Notes: generated from the letters alone by a model not told the origin. A stretch of 64,000 nt of DNA from Trichormus variabilis 0441 (GCF_009856605.1 NZ_CP047244.1:186001-250000), one strand, 5' to 3'; shown: positions 26,824 to 38,137, counted from the first letter of the stretch. Made by a program: numbers and translations.

Positions 26824-29800
26824 ATGGATAAGAACCTTTCGCAGAAATCAGTAGAATTTGTGAATTTGCTGGAAATTATCCGTTGGCGATCGCAAAAGCA
26901 ACCTCAGCAACAAGCCTACTGTTTTCTACTGGATGGAGAGGTTGAAGTCCAATCATTAACTTATGGGGAATTAGACAATCAAGCTCAGAGAATTGCTGGT
27001 TTATTACAAGCTTTTGGAGTCAAAAAAGGCGAACGGGTTTTACTCCTATATCCACCAGGTTTAGAATTTATCACGGCATTTTTTGGCTGTTTATATGCAG
27101 GAGCGATCGCAGTTCCGGCTTATCCACCGCGTGCGAATCAATCCTTATCTCGGCTGAGTGTGATCGCTACTGATGCAGATTCAACAGTCGCACTGACTAC
27201 AACAACCGTCTTGTCCTACTTACAGCAGCATCCAACATTCAACGTTCTGCGGTTGCTAACCACAGATAACATGATGGCTGATGACTGGACAAATTTATGG
27301 CGACAGCCAGTTATAGATAGGGACACCCTGGCCTTTTTACAATACACTTCCGGCTCTACAGGTACACCAAAAGGCGTAATGGTGAGTCATGGAAACTTAC
27401 TGCATAACCAGTTGTTGATTAAACAGGCGATGCAGCACACCACAGCAACCATCTTTGTGGGTTGGCTACCACTGTTTCATGACATGGGTTTAGTGGGGAA
27501 TATGCTCCAGCCTCTATATTTGGGGATACCTTGCATTCTCATGTCTCCAGTGGCATTTTTACAAAAACCTGTGCGCTGGCTACAAGCAATTTCTCAGTAT
27601 CGCGCCACAACTAGCGGCGGCCCTAATTTTGCTTATGATTTGTGCGTGCGGAAAATTACAGCCGAACAACGAGCTACCTTAGATTTGAGTAGCTGGGAAG
27701 TAGCTTTTAACGGTGCAGAACCAGTTCGCCAAGCAACACTAGAAAAATTTGCTGTTACCTTTGGTGAATGTGGCTTTCGCCGCGAAGCATTTTATCCCTG
27801 TTACGGAATGGCAGAAACCACATTGATTGTTTCTGGAGGCTGTAAAACAACTCCACCAGTATTACAGCCAGTCCAATCAGATGCTCTAGCGCAAAATCAG
27901 ATAGTTCCAGCTAAAGCGGGAGAAATCGGCACACAGATATTGGTAGGTTGTGGTCAACCCTTAGCGGATCTGAAAATTGTCATTGTCGATCCCCAGACCT
28001 TGAGTGCTTGTAGCGATCGCCAAGTTGGTGAAATTTGGGTGGCGGGAGCGAGTGTAGCTCAAGGTTATTGGCATCAGCCAGAGCAAACAGAGTCCACCTT
28101 TAAAGCTTATACAAAGGACACCAAAGAAGGGCCGTTTTTGCGTACAGGAGACTTGGGATTTTTACAGGATGGTGAACTATTTATCACAGGTCGTTTGAAG
28201 GATCTGATTATTATTCGGGGCAGAAACTATTATCCTCAAGACATTGAAAATACAGTCCAGCAGAGCCATCCAGCTTTAGAACCTCACGGTGGGGCAGCAT
28301 TTAGTATTGATGTGGATGGGGAAGAAAGACTGGTGATTGCTCAAGAAGTCCAACGCAGTCACATACGAAAGTTGGATATAGACGAGGTAATTGCCACAAT
28401 CCGTGCGGCTGTCGCGGTCAATCATGAAATACAACTGTATGGGGTACTGCTGCTCAAACCAGGGAGCATTTTGAGGACTTCTAGTGGGAAAATTCAGCGT
28501 TATGCTTGTCGGGCGAAATTTTTAGCAGGAAGTTGGGAGACTATTGCCAGTAGCATTTTAGAAGGTATGGAAACTGGGGTAAGTGTAGCGGATGAAATTA
28601 TCTCAGAACAGCCACAGCTAATATCGTACTTGCAACAGCAAGTTGCTCAAATTCTGAAAGTGGAATTATCGCAAATTCAACCACAACAGCCTTTAAGCAC
28701 TTGCGGTATAGATTCTCTCATGGCCATTGAACTCCAGCACACCGTTGAGACGAAATTCGGTGTAGTTTTGGCAGTTAAAGACTTTTTGGCAGATGTAAGT
28801 ATTAATCAATTAGCAACGGTAATACTCGACAAATTAAGCTCCCATACAATTGACGAACCAGTACAAAATTCTCACTCGTCTGAGTATTCCCTTACTTACG
28901 GTCAGCAAGCTCTTTACTTTTTACAACAACTAGCACCAGAAAATTATGCTTACAACATTGCTAGGGCGGCGCGGATTTATGGTGATTTAAATATTGCCGC
29001 ATTCCACCGAGCATGGCAAATTTTAGTTGACCGTCATCCGGCTTTGCGTACCAGTTTCATCACTATTGATGGACAACCAAGACAAAGAGTTTGTCAACAA
29101 GTAGAAGTTTGTTGGCTACAACAAGATGCGACAACATGGGATGAGACATACTTAAGCGATCGCTTATTAGAAATAGCATACCGTCCCTTCAATTTAGAGC
29201 AAGATCCGTTGATGCGGTTGAGTTTATTTACTCGCTCATCTCAAGAACATATCTTGCTGCTAGTTGTTCACCACATCATTGCTGACTTTTGGAGTCTGAC
29301 GATATTAGTAGATGAGTTGGGAAAACTTTACCAAGCCGAAAATCTTCCCCTCATAACCTGCCAATATGCTGACTATGTAAGCACTACAGCCAAAATGATC
29401 GCTAGTTCTCAAGGAGAAAAACTGCAAGCTTACTGGGAACAGCAACTAGCAGGAGAACTACCAGTGCTGAATGTGCCTGCTGACCGGATGCGGCCGCCCA
29501 TGCAAACCTATAGAGGTGATAGTATAAGTTGGCAACTGGGTCAAGAACTAACAAATAAACTGCAAAACTTCAGCCAACAGCATCAAGTCACGCTGTATAT
29601 GACTATGTTGGCAGTTTTTCAAGTCTTGCTGTATCGCTATACAGGCCAAGAGGATTTGTTAGTCGGTTCGCCAACCACAGGGAGAAGTCGGGCTGATTTT
29701 GCTGGGTTGGTAGGTTATTTTGTCAATCCGATAGTATTGCGGGCAAATTTCGCTGAAAATCCAACATTTGAGCAGTTTTTACAACAAGTGCGATCGCTGG

Positions 29801-32800
29801 TTTTGGATGCGTTAACTCACCAAGATTATCCCTTTGCACGGCTAGTTGAGCAACTACAGCCCACACGCGATCCCAGTCGCTCACCTATATTTCAAGTGAT
29901 GTTTGTCTTTCAGAAAGCACACTTGTTGAATAACGAAGGATTAGGCGGCTTTGCTTTAGGGGAAGCTGGTGCAAGACTAAAATTAGGGGAACTAGAGTTA
30001 GAGTCTTTACCACTGTCCAAGCGAATAGCTCAGTTTGACCTTACCTTAGCGATCTCCCAAGTCAATGGTGTACTATCGACTTCTTGGGAATACAATGCAG
30101 ATTTATTTGATGCAGCCACTATTACCCGCATGGCTGGGCATTTTCAGACATTACTAGAAAGTATCATTGTTGAACCTAGCCAGCCCGTGGGTATGCTGCC
30201 AATGCTGACTCAGCAAGAACAGCAGCAATTACTATTAGAGTGGAATGCTACTCAGAAAGATTACGACAGTATTTGTTTACATCAGCAATTTGTCACTCAA
30301 GTCGAGAAGACACCAGACGCGGTAGCAGTAGTTTTTGAGCAGGAAGAAATTACTTACAAACAATTGAATCAACAGGCTAACCAACTAGCACATTATCTGC
30401 AAGGTTTGGGAGTCAAAAAAGAGGTGTTAGTTGGTGTTTACTTAGAGCGATCGCCCCAGATGGTAGTCAGTATTTTAGCGATTCTCAAAGCGGGAGGGGC
30501 ATATTTACCTCTAGATCCTAGCTATCCGCGAGAACGTCTGGCTTTTATGCTCCAAGATGCTCAAGTTGCAGTTTTATTGACTCAAGAGAAATTTTTACCC
30601 AGTTTACCCGAACATCAAGCAACGGTGGTTTGTCTGGATAAAGACAATGAAGTTTGGGCTAGTGAAACTATTGTCAACCCAGTGAATGAGGTAACAACTC
30701 ATAACCTAGCTTATGTAATTTATACATCCGGCTCAACTGGCAGACCAAAAGGGGTAATGAATACCCATCGCGGAATTTGCAATCGCCTAGCTTGGATGCA
30801 GGAAACTTACCAATTGACGATAGTAGATAGAGTGTTACAAAAAACACCTTTTAGTTTTGATGTGTCGATTTGGGAATTTTTCTGGCCTTTGACTACCGGG
30901 GCTTGTTTAGTGATGGCTCGACCAGGAGGCCATCAAGATAGTGCTTATTTAGTTAAATTAATACAAGAGCAGCAAATTACCACGATTCATTTTGTACCTT
31001 CAATGCTGCAAGTATTTTTAGCAGAACCCAGCGTTGAAGCGTGTAAATGCTTGCGACGGGTAATTTGTAGCGGGGAAATATTACCTGTGCAACTGCAAGA
31101 GCATTTTTTTACGCGCTTGGATGCAGAATTGCATAATTTGTATGGCCCCACAGAAGCCGCAATTGATGTTACATTTTGGGCTTGCAATCGCCATTCTGAT
31201 AAAAATATTGTCCCCATAGGACGAGCGATCGCCAACACGCAAATCTATATACTAGATAAGCATTTACAACCAGTTCCTATTGGTGTTCCAGGAGAACTAC
31301 ACATTGGCGGAGTAGGTGTAGCTAGGGGTTATCTCAACCAACCACAACTCACAGCCGAGAAATTTATTGTCAATCCTTTCAGTAACAACTCAAATAATCG
31401 CCTGTACAAAACTGGTGACTTAGCACGCTACCATACAGACGGTAGTATTGAGTATCTAGGAAGACTAGATGACCAAGTTAAGTTGCGTGGTTTCCGCATA
31501 GAATTGACAGAAATTGAGTCAGTTTTGACGCAACATCCAGATGTGCGGAAAGCCGTTGTTGTGATGCGGGAAACATCGGCTGTAAAACGTCAAGTTGTGC
31601 TGAATCCTCCAGAAAATAACTCAGAAATTACGGATTTACGAAACTTCCTCAAAGGGGAATTAACCGAAGAACTGCTAGTTGAATCAACAACAAAGCAACT
31701 CATCGCCTATTGTGTTTGTCGTCATCAACCTGCACCCAATATTACTAAATTACGCCGCTTCTTAGGTGAAAAACTACCTGATTACATGATTCCGGCGACG
31801 TTCATCATGCTTGATGCACTTCCTGTCACCGCAAATGGCAAATTAGATAAAAAATCTCTACCAAATCCCGGTCAAGGTAGACCTAATTTAGAAAAATCTT
31901 TCGTCCCTCCTCACACTCTACATGAAAAGATATTGGCGCAAATCTGGAGCGAAGTTTTGGGAATTGAACAAGTGGGGATTCACGATAACTTCTTTGAATT
32001 GGGAGGAGATTCTATCCGCAGTATTCAAGTTGTAGCGAAAGCCCAGGAAAGAGGTTTAAGCTTCTCTGTAGCGCAGGTTTTTCAACATCAAACTATCTAC
32101 AATTTATTAACAGCTATTTCCCTAAATCAACTAGATAGTTTATTAACCGAGAAAACCGCAGCTTTTAGCTTAATATCAGCCATTGAAAGAGATAAACTGC
32201 CCAATAATATAGAAGATGCTTATCCGTTAACCAGAGTTCAAACTGGCATCATTTTTCATAGCCAGTACAACTTGGAATCCTTGATGTATCATGACATTTT
32301 TCAATATCATCTGCGGGTTCGTTTTGACTTAGATTTATTACAAATGGCGATAGAACAGCTTGTAACTCGCCATCCAATTTTGCGTACCTCCTTTGATTTA
32401 ATTAACTTTGATGAGCCTCTGCAACTCGTTCATCAAAGTGCGTGTATACCAGTAGTTGTAGAGAATTTGCGCTCATTATTACCAGCAGCACAAATACAGG
32501 TAATTACATCTTGGATTGAAATTGAAAAACATCAGCGTTTTGACTTGTCTTGTCCACCACTGATGCGCCTATTTATTCATCGTTTGACAGATGAAACCTT
32601 CTGTCTCACTTTAAGTTGGCATAACTCAATTTTAGATGGCTGGAGTAATGCTTCTCTCTTAACAGAATTGTTACAGCGTTATCATACTCTGTTGAATGGA
32701 GAAGAAAATCAGATAGAATCAGCTTTGACAATTTCCTACCGGGATTTTGTCGCTGTCGAAAGTCAGATTTTACAATCTCCAGAATATCAAAACTATTGGC

Positions 32801-35199
32801 AGCAAAAATTACAAGGATTGGTGATTAAGCCAATCCCTCGTTGGGATAAAAATAACGCAAAAAAAAATGTCCAAGTTGGTGTGTTAGATGTACCGATTTC
32901 GCCTCAAGTTTCTCATGGACTCAAGCAACTAGCGCGACTCGCCGAAGTTCCTTTAAAAAATGTCTTGTTAGCTGCACATTTGAAAGTGATGAGTTTATTA
33001 ATTAACGATGAGGATGTGTTAACAGGATTAGAATCTAACAGTCGGTTAGAGGAAGCTGACGGAGAAAAAACTCTCGGAACTTTTATTAATACCATCCCTC
33101 TACGACTACAACTAGAAGCAGGAACTTGGATTGAATTAGTACAGCAAGCTTTTGCAGCCGAACAAGAGTTATTACCCTACAGACACTATCCCTATTCAGA
33201 GTTGCAAAAATTTGGCAATCGCCAGCCACTCCAACCTTTATTAGAAACAGTGTTTAATTATACACACTTTCATGTTTATCAACGTCTGCAAGATTTATCA
33301 GGGTTAGAAATTATTGGGGGTCAAGGTTTTGGTGAAAGTAACTTTACCTTGAGAGTAGAGTTTAATCGCAACCATATTACTGACCACATCCAACTTGACT
33401 TAGAGTGCAAAATTGCAGAAATTAGCAGCACTCAATTAGCCGCCATTGGTAGCTATTACAGCGAAACCTTGATAGCAATGGCTACACAGCCATTTAACCG
33501 CCATGAAGAACAATGTTTGCTAAGTACCGCACAACAGCAACAAATACTAGTAGAGTGGAATGAAACTGCGATCGCCTATCCTGAAAACTTGTGTATTCAT
33601 CAACAATTTGAGGCGCAAGTTGTACGTAACCCCGATGCGATCGCCCTAGTATATGAAAATGAACAACTCACCTACCAAGAACTCAACCGACGAGCTAATT
33701 TACTAGCAAATCACTTACAGCGTCTCGGAGTTTGTGCGGATACGCTAGTAGCTATTTGTGTTGAGCGTTCTTTAGAGGCGATCGTGGGAATATTGGGAAT
33801 CCTCAAAGCCGGAGGAGCTTATTTACCACTCGACCCCACTTATCCTTCAGAGCATCTCGCCTTTATATTAAAAGATACTCAGGTATCATTGCTATTAACT
33901 CAATCCCAACTATTGCCAAAAATACCAAACAATAAAGCACAAACTCTCTGCTTGGATTCTGAATGGGATATTATCGCCAACAATAGTGATGACAATCCCA
34001 GTTGTAGAACAACAAAAGAGAATCTCGCCTATGTAATCTACACCTCCGGTTCTACAGGTAATCCCAAGGGAGTGTTAATTACTCACCAAAACTTAGTCCA
34101 CTCCACCAACGCCCGTATAGCCTACTATCAAACACCAATTAGCAGCTTTTTATTAATTCCATCCTTTGCTTTTGATAGTTCTGTTGCCGTTATTTTTTGG
34201 ACATTATGCCAAGGTGGTAAATTAATTTTAATTAAAGATGGTTGGCAACGAGATATTTGGCAGTTAGCGCAACTAATTGAGCAACATCAAATCACACATT
34301 GGTTGAGTGTACCTTCACTGTATAACTCCCTGTTAGCGCATATAGAAAAGCAGCAATTAATATCGCTACAAACTATAATTGTAGCGGGAGAAACCTGTAG
34401 CATTGAGTTAGTCAAAAATCATCAAAAATTACTACCAAATACATCCCTATTCAACGAATACGGCCCAACAGAAACCACCGTTTGGAGTAGTGTTTATAAC
34501 TGTTCTCACCACGATTTAAACAACAATTCTATTCCTATTGGTCGTCCCATTAGCAATACCCAAATTTATATACTCAACTCTCATCTCCAACCAGTACCAA
34601 TCGGAACACCTGGGGAAATCTACATTGGTGGTTTTGGTGTAAGTAAAGGATATCTCAACCGTCCAGAATTAACCATTGAAAAATTCATTCCTGACCCTTT
34701 TAGTAAACAACCAAACGCACGCCTATATAAAACCGGAGATCAAGCACGTTATCTCAGTAATGGCAACATTGAGTTTATCGGACGTATAGATCATCAAATT
34801 AAACTTAGAGGATATCGTATTGAACTAGGGGAAATTGAAGCAGTATTACAACAGCACCCTCAAGTTAAACAAGCAATCGTGATAGCGAGAAATAGCGACT
34901 CAGAAAATCAGCAGTTGGTAGCTTATATTGTCCCATCTCAAACACAAGATTCTTTAACTAATGAACTACGTTCTTTCTTACAAACCAAACTACCAAATTA
35001 CATGATTCCCTCAGTCATCCTGCAAATAGATACACTCCCACTAACCCCCAACGGTAAAATTGACCGCCAAAAACTACCCACACCAGAGCAATTACAACCC
35101 AACAACGAACTTTTAACTGAACTTCTCAAAAAACTCAATTCACTTTCAGAAACCGAAGTAAAAACCCTACTTTCTCAAAAAAATCATCAACCTAATTAA
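26824..35199 (+). CDS. NRPS: FAAL-ACP / C-A(Ser)-PCP / C-A
   Basis: 2,791 residues from the ATG at 26824 (GGAG eight bases upstream). Domains in order: fatty-acyl-AMP ligase (about 20-560); ACP (serine in GIDSL, about 631); condensation with HHIIADF (about 815); adenylation 1 (YTSGSTGRPKG about 1300); PCP (GGDSI about 1728); condensation 2 with HNSILDG (about 1933); adenylation 2 (about 2405). It then ends without a carrier. Adenylation 1 reads DVWHISLID at the specificity positions, the known serine code. Adenylation 2 reads DSALIAEVW, which I cannot assign. The enzyme activates a fatty acid and starts a lipopeptide. In condensation 2 the second, catalytic His of HHxxxDG is Asn. The missing carrier is supplied by the next gene. 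Confidence 0.93.
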   Translation: MDKNLSQKSVEFVNLLEIIRWRSQKQPQQQAYCFLLDGEVEVQSLTYGELDNQAQRIAGLLQAFGVKKGERVLLLYPPGLEFITAFFGCLYAGAIAVPAYPPRANQSLSRLSVIATDADSTVALTTTTVLSYLQQHPTFNVLRLLTTDNMMADDWTNLWRQPVIDRDTLAFLQYTSGSTGTPKGVMVSHGNLLHNQLLIKQAMQHTTATIFVGWLPLFHDMGLVGNMLQPLYLGIPCILMSPVAFLQKPVRWLQAISQYRATTSGGPNFAYDLCVRKITAEQRATLDLSSWEVAFNGAEPVRQATLEKFAVTFGECGFRREAFYPCYGMAETTLIVSGGCKTTPPVLQPVQSDALAQNQIVPAKAGEIGTQILVGCGQPLADLKIVIVDPQTLSACSDRQVGEIWVAGASVAQGYWHQPEQTESTFKAYTKDTKEGPFLRTGDLGFLQDGELFITGRLKDLIIIRGRNYYPQDIENTVQQSHPALEPHGGAAFSIDVDGEERLVIAQEVQRSHIRKLDIDEVIATIRAAVAVNHEIQLYGVLLLKPGSILRTSSGKIQRYACRAKFLAGSWETIASSILEGMETGVSVADEIISEQPQLISYLQQQVAQILKVELSQIQPQQPLSTCGIDSLMAIELQHTVETKFGVVLAVKDFLADVSINQLATVILDKLSSHTIDEPVQNSHSSEYSLTYGQQALYFLQQLAPENYAYNIARAARIYGDLNIAAFHRAWQILVDRHPALRTSFITIDGQPRQRVCQQVEVCWLQQDATTWDETYLSDRLLEIAYRPFNLEQDPLMRLSLFTRSSQEHILLLVVHHIIADFWSLTILVDELGKLYQAENLPLITCQYADYVSTTAKMIASSQGEKLQAYWEQQLAGELPVLNVPADRMRPPMQTYRGDSISWQLGQELTNKLQNFSQQHQVTLYMTMLAVFQVLLYRYTGQEDLLVGSPTTGRSRADFAGLVGYFVNPIVLRANFAENPTFEQFLQQVRSLVLDALTHQDYPFARLVEQLQPTRDPSRSPIFQVMFVFQKAHLLNNEGLGGFALGEAGARLKLGELELESLPLSKRIAQFDLTLAISQVNGVLSTSWEYNADLFDAATITRMAGHFQTLLESIIVEPSQPVGMLPMLTQQEQQQLLLEWNATQKDYDSICLHQQFVTQVEKTPDAVAVVFEQEEITYKQLNQQANQLAHYLQGLGVKKEVLVGVYLERSPQMVVSILAILKAGGAYLPLDPSYPRERLAFMLQDAQVAVLLTQEKFLPSLPEHQATVVCLDKDNEVWASETIVNPVNEVTTHNLAYVIYTSGSTGRPKGVMNTHRGICNRLAWMQETYQLTIVDRVLQKTPFSFDVSIWEFFWPLTTGACLVMARPGGHQDSAYLVKLIQEQQITTIHFVPSMLQVFLAEPSVEACKCLRRVICSGEILPVQLQEHFFTRLDAELHNLYGPTEAAIDVTFWACNRHSDKNIVPIGRAIANTQIYILDKHLQPVPIGVPGELHIGGVGVARGYLNQPQLTAEKFIVNPFSNNSNNRLYKTGDLARYHTDGSIEYLGRLDDQVKLRGFRIELTEIESVLTQHPDVRKAVVVMRETSAVKRQVVLNPPENNSEITDLRNFLKGELTEELLVESTTKQLIAYCVCRHQPAPNITKLRRFLGEKLPDYMIPATFIMLDALPVTANGKLDKKSLPNPGQGRPNLEKSFVPPHTLHEKILAQIWSEVLGIEQVGIHDNFFELGGDSIRSIQVVAKAQERGLSFSVAQVFQHQTIYNLLTAISLNQLDSLLTEKTAAFSLISAIERDKLPNNIEDAYPLTRVQTGIIFHSQYNLESLMYHDIFQYHLRVRFDLDLLQMAIEQLVTRHPILRTSFDLINFDEPLQLVHQSACIPVVVENLRSLLPAAQIQVITSWIEIEKHQRFDLSCPPLMRLFIHRLTDETFCLTLSWHNSILDGWSNASLLTELLQRYHTLLNGEENQIESALTISYRDFVAVESQILQSPEYQNYWQQKLQGLVIKPIPRWDKNNAKKNVQVGVLDVPISPQVSHGLKQLARLAEVPLKNVLLAAHLKVMSLLINDEDVLTGLESNSRLEEADGEKTLGTFINTIPLRLQLEAGTWIELVQQAFAAEQELLPYRHYPYSELQKFGNRQPLQPLLETVFNYTHFHVYQRLQDLSGLEIIGGQGFGESNFTLRVEFNRNHITDHIQLDLECKIAEISSTQLAAIGSYYSETLIAMATQPFNRHEEQCLLSTAQQQQILVEWNETAIAYPENLCIHQQFEAQVVRNPDAIALVYENEQLTYQELNRRANLLANHLQRLGVCADTLVAICVERSLEAIVGILGILKAGGAYLPLDPTYPSEHLAFILKDTQVSLLLTQSQLLPKIPNNKAQTLCLDSEWDIIANNSDDNPSCRTTKENLAYVIYTSGSTGNPKGVLITHQNLVHSTNARIAYYQTPISSFLLIPSFAFDSSVAVIFWTLCQGGKLILIKDGWQRDIWQLAQLIEQHQITHWLSVPSLYNSLLAHIEKQQLISLQTIIVAGETCSIELVKNHQKLLPNTSLFNEYGPTETTVWSSVYNCSHHDLNNNSIPIGRPISNTQIYILNSHLQPVPIGTPGEIYIGGFGVSKGYLNRPELTIEKFIPDPFSKQPNARLYKTGDQARYLSNGNIEFIGRIDHQIKLRGYRIELGEIEAVLQQHPQVKQAIVIARNSDSENQQLVAYIVPSQTQDSLTNELRSFLQTKLPNYMIPSVILQIDTLPLTPNGKIDRQKLPTPEQLQPNNELLTELLKKLNSLSETEVKTLLSQKNHQPN

Positions 35200-35203
35200 A
35201 TCC

Positions 35204-35236
35204 TCTCCGCGCCTCCGCGTCTCTGCGTGAAATACC
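35204..35236. repeat. Short GC-rich cyanobacterial interspersed repeat
   Basis: CTCCGCGCCTCCGCGTCTCT followed by GCGTGAAATA lies between the first NRPS and the carrier gene. It resembles the abundant GCGGAG/GCAGAG-type repeats of Nostocales and stands out against AT-rich surroundings. Similar material occurs at 42250-42345. Confidence 0.5.
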
Positions 35237-35255
35237 TTAACTCTATATTCTTGAC

Positions 35256-35696
35256 ATGAACGAAGATATTTTAAATCAGATTAATCAACTTTCCCCAGAA
35301 AAACGCCAACTTCTGGAAATGTTAATGCAAGAAGAAGCGACAAAATTACAAACCAATTATGTCGCACCCCGCACAGCAGTCGAGGAAACATTAGCTAATA
35401 TTTGGGCTGATGTATTAAAACTCCAGCAAGTTGGTATTCATGACAATTTTATTGAAGTGGGTGGTGACTCGATCCAAAGCATTAAAATTGCTGCTAGAGC
35501 AATGAAATTAGGAATTAAATTCACCATCAATCAAATTTTTGACCATCCCACAATTGCCGAACTAGCAACAGTAGCAGATACAAGTTTATTCAATACAAAG
35601 CAACAGACTTTAACTACTACAGAAACGGCACAATTTTCGGAAGCAGAATTGAGCCAAGCCGAACTTAATCAAATTCTCAAAAAGCATCAAAGTTAA
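35256..35696 (+). CDS. Stand-alone peptidyl carrier protein
   Basis: 146 residues. An N-terminal linker helix (LSPEKRQLLEMLMQEEATKL) precedes a complete carrier domain with the phosphopantetheine site VGGDSIQSIK (serine about residue 70), then a short acidic tail. It follows the first NRPS, whose last adenylation domain lacks a carrier, and ends 2 bp before the C-hydroxylase gene. It most likely loads the residue activated by that adenylation domain in trans. The split may reflect gene fission. Confidence 0.88.
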   Translation: MNEDILNQINQLSPEKRQLLEMLMQEEATKLQTNYVAPRTAVEETLANIWADVLKLQQVGIHDNFIEVGGDSIQSIKIAARAMKLGIKFTINQIFDHPTIAELATVADTSLFNTKQQTLTTTETAQFSEAELSQAELNQILKKHQS

Positions 35697-35698
35697 AT

Positions 35699-38095
35699 AT
35701 GGAAGCTGAAAATATTGTAGATATTTACACCCTTTCACCTACTCAGCAAGGCATACTATTTCACGTACTGTCTGCGCCTGATTCTGGTGTATATTTTAGC
35801 CAAACAACTTGTATTTTACAAGGTAATCTAAATTTATTAGCCTTTGAACAGGCTTGGCAAGAAGTTGTCAACCGACATTCTGCTTTGCGGACAGGTTTTG
35901 TATGGGAAGGACTAGAAAAGCCAGTTCAAATTGTTTACCGTGAGGTAAAACTAGAAATTGCCAAATATGATTGGTGTGAACTTGATATTGCAAATCAACA
36001 AGCACATCTACAAGATTATTGTCTAGCTGATAAAATGCATGGCTTTGACTTAGCCAAACCGCCACTCATTCGGTTAACTATTATTAAAATTGCTGCCGAA
36101 AGTTATCAATTTGTTTGGACTAGCCATCACTTAGTATTAGATGGCTGGTCTGGTGTGATTCTGCAAAAAGAAGTGTTTGCTTTTTATGAAAATTTTTGTA
36201 ATGGTAAACAACTTGACATAGCAACAAATCCGCCTTTTCGAGACTATATTACATGGTTGAAGCAACAAGATATTTCTCAAACTGAAACTTTCTGGCGACA
36301 AACTTTACAAGGTTTTACTACCCCAACACCTTTGTATAAAAATATTAAAAATCAGATAAATCAGCCAGCATATTATCAGCATCAAACAATTTATTTATCT
36401 GCAAGTGATACAGCATCGATAAATAATTTTGCTCGAAAATACCATTTAACTGCGAGCAATTTAGTATTAGGAGCATGGGCATTACTGCTTAGTTATTATA
36501 GCGGTAATCAAGATGTACTGATAGGAAAAGTTATGTCAGGTCGCCCAGTTGGTATGACTGGAGTTGAATCTACAGTAGGCATTTTTGTGAATACTTTACC
36601 TGCAAGAGTGCAGGTATCTCCAGAAGATTCATTATTAACTTGGCTGCAAAGTATCCAAAGTCAACAGATTCAATTACATGAATATGAATATACTCCACTT
36701 GTACAAATTCAAAGTTGGAGTGATGTACCGCCAGGTGTAGCTTTATTTGACAGTCTTTTGATTTTTCAAAATACTTTTCTAGATGTTTTACAGGCAGAAA
36801 TTGGCAGTCTCACAATTAGCAAAATTCATACAGAAGACTCGACTAATTATCCCCTGACTATCAATGTAATTCCAGGTATAGAGTTATGTTTAAAAGCTAG
36901 TTATGATGTCCGTTGCTTTCATGAAAACAAAATTAATAGGATATTAGAAAACTTCCGTTATCTGTTAGTAAATATGGTGAATGCACCAATTTTAAAAATA
37001 AATGAATTAATAAATAAAATTCAGGCTTATGAAAAAAAACAAAAGAATCAAGAATTGCAAGAAAGTCAAAAAATAAACTTTCAAAAATTAGCCACTATCA
37101 AACCACAGACTTTTAGATTATCTTTTGGCAGTTTGGTAAAAATAAATTATTTGTTTCCAGATAAGCCAATACCTATAGTTATTCAACCACTGGAAGACAA
37201 TCTAGATTTAGTTACATGGAGTCAGAATAATTTAGATTTTATTGAACAAAAGCTTTTAAAGCATGGAGCAATTTTATTTAGGGATTTTAAGATTAGCTCA
37301 ACATCGATATTTGAAAAGTTCATGAGAGTGATTTCTCCAGAATTACTAGAATACCGAGAACGTTCAACGCCACGAACAGATTTAGGTGGAAATATTTATA
37401 CATCAACCGAGTATCCTGCTCATGAGCATATTGCTTTGCATAATGAGTTTTCTTATGCTTATACTTGGCCTCTGAAAATTTGTTTTTATTGTGCAGAAAC
37501 AGCCGTATATGGCGGAGAAACTCCTATTGCAGATTGTCGGCAGTTTTTAGCAAAAATTAATCCAAAAATTAAAGATAAATTTATCGAAAAACAAGTGATG
37601 TATGTCCGTAATTATGGCAATGGTATAGACCTTTCTTGGCAAGAAGCATTTCAGACTAATGATAAATCTGTGGTTGAAGATTATTGTCGTCAAGCCCCGA
37701 TGGAATTTGAATGGCTAGATGAAAACCGCCTCAGAACTCGTCAGATACGTCCGAGTGTGGCAATACATCCAAAAACTCAAGAAATGGTGTGGTTTAATCA
37801 AGCGCATTTATTCCATATTTCAAATTTAGATTTAGAGGTACGTGAAGCACTTTTAGAACTATTTAAGGAGTCAGATATTCCCCGCAATACTTATTATGGT
37901 GATGGTTCTCCTATCGAGACTTCAGTATTAGATGAAATTCGGGAAGTTTATCAGCAAGTATCTGTAAAGTTTCCTTGGCAGAAAGGAGATGTATTATTAC
38001 TGGACAATATGTTAGTGGCGCATGGTCGCAATCCATTTGTGGGTAAACGCAAAATTTTGGTGGCGATGGGAGAGGCGTTTACGCAAGAACATTAA
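35699..38095 (+). CDS. Condensation domain fused to SyrP/TauD-like Fe(II)/2-oxoglutarate hydroxylase
   Basis: 798 residues. The N-terminal condensation domain (about 1-440) has an intact SHHLVLDGWS (HH at about 142). After a charged linker, the C-terminal domain (about 490-798) is a TauD/clavaminate-synthase-like oxygenase with iron ligands in LHNEFSYAY (about 580) and VAHGRNPFVG (His about 773). SyrP-type enzymes beta-hydroxylate carrier-bound amino acids, often Asp, in siderophores. The domain order suggests hydroxylation of the residue on the preceding stand-alone carrier. Confidence 0.88.
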   Translation: MEAENIVDIYTLSPTQQGILFHVLSAPDSGVYFSQTTCILQGNLNLLAFEQAWQEVVNRHSALRTGFVWEGLEKPVQIVYREVKLEIAKYDWCELDIANQQAHLQDYCLADKMHGFDLAKPPLIRLTIIKIAAESYQFVWTSHHLVLDGWSGVILQKEVFAFYENFCNGKQLDIATNPPFRDYITWLKQQDISQTETFWRQTLQGFTTPTPLYKNIKNQINQPAYYQHQTIYLSASDTASINNFARKYHLTASNLVLGAWALLLSYYSGNQDVLIGKVMSGRPVGMTGVESTVGIFVNTLPARVQVSPEDSLLTWLQSIQSQQIQLHEYEYTPLVQIQSWSDVPPGVALFDSLLIFQNTFLDVLQAEIGSLTISKIHTEDSTNYPLTINVIPGIELCLKASYDVRCFHENKINRILENFRYLLVNMVNAPILKINELINKIQAYEKKQKNQELQESQKINFQKLATIKPQTFRLSFGSLVKINYLFPDKPIPIVIQPLEDNLDLVTWSQNNLDFIEQKLLKHGAILFRDFKISSTSIFEKFMRVISPELLEYRERSTPRTDLGGNIYTSTEYPAHEHIALHNEFSYAYTWPLKICFYCAETAVYGGETPIADCRQFLAKINPKIKDKFIEKQVMYVRNYGNGIDLSWQEAFQTNDKSVVEDYCRQAPMEFEWLDENRLRTRQIRPSVAIHPKTQEMVWFNQAHLFHISNLDLEVREALLELFKESDIPRNTYYGDGSPIETSVLDEIREVYQQVSVKFPWQKGDVLLLDNMLVAHGRNPFVGKRKILVAMGEAFTQEH

Positions 38096-38137
38096 TTTAG
38101 GAAATAGGGAACAGGTAACAGGGAATAGGAAAACTAT

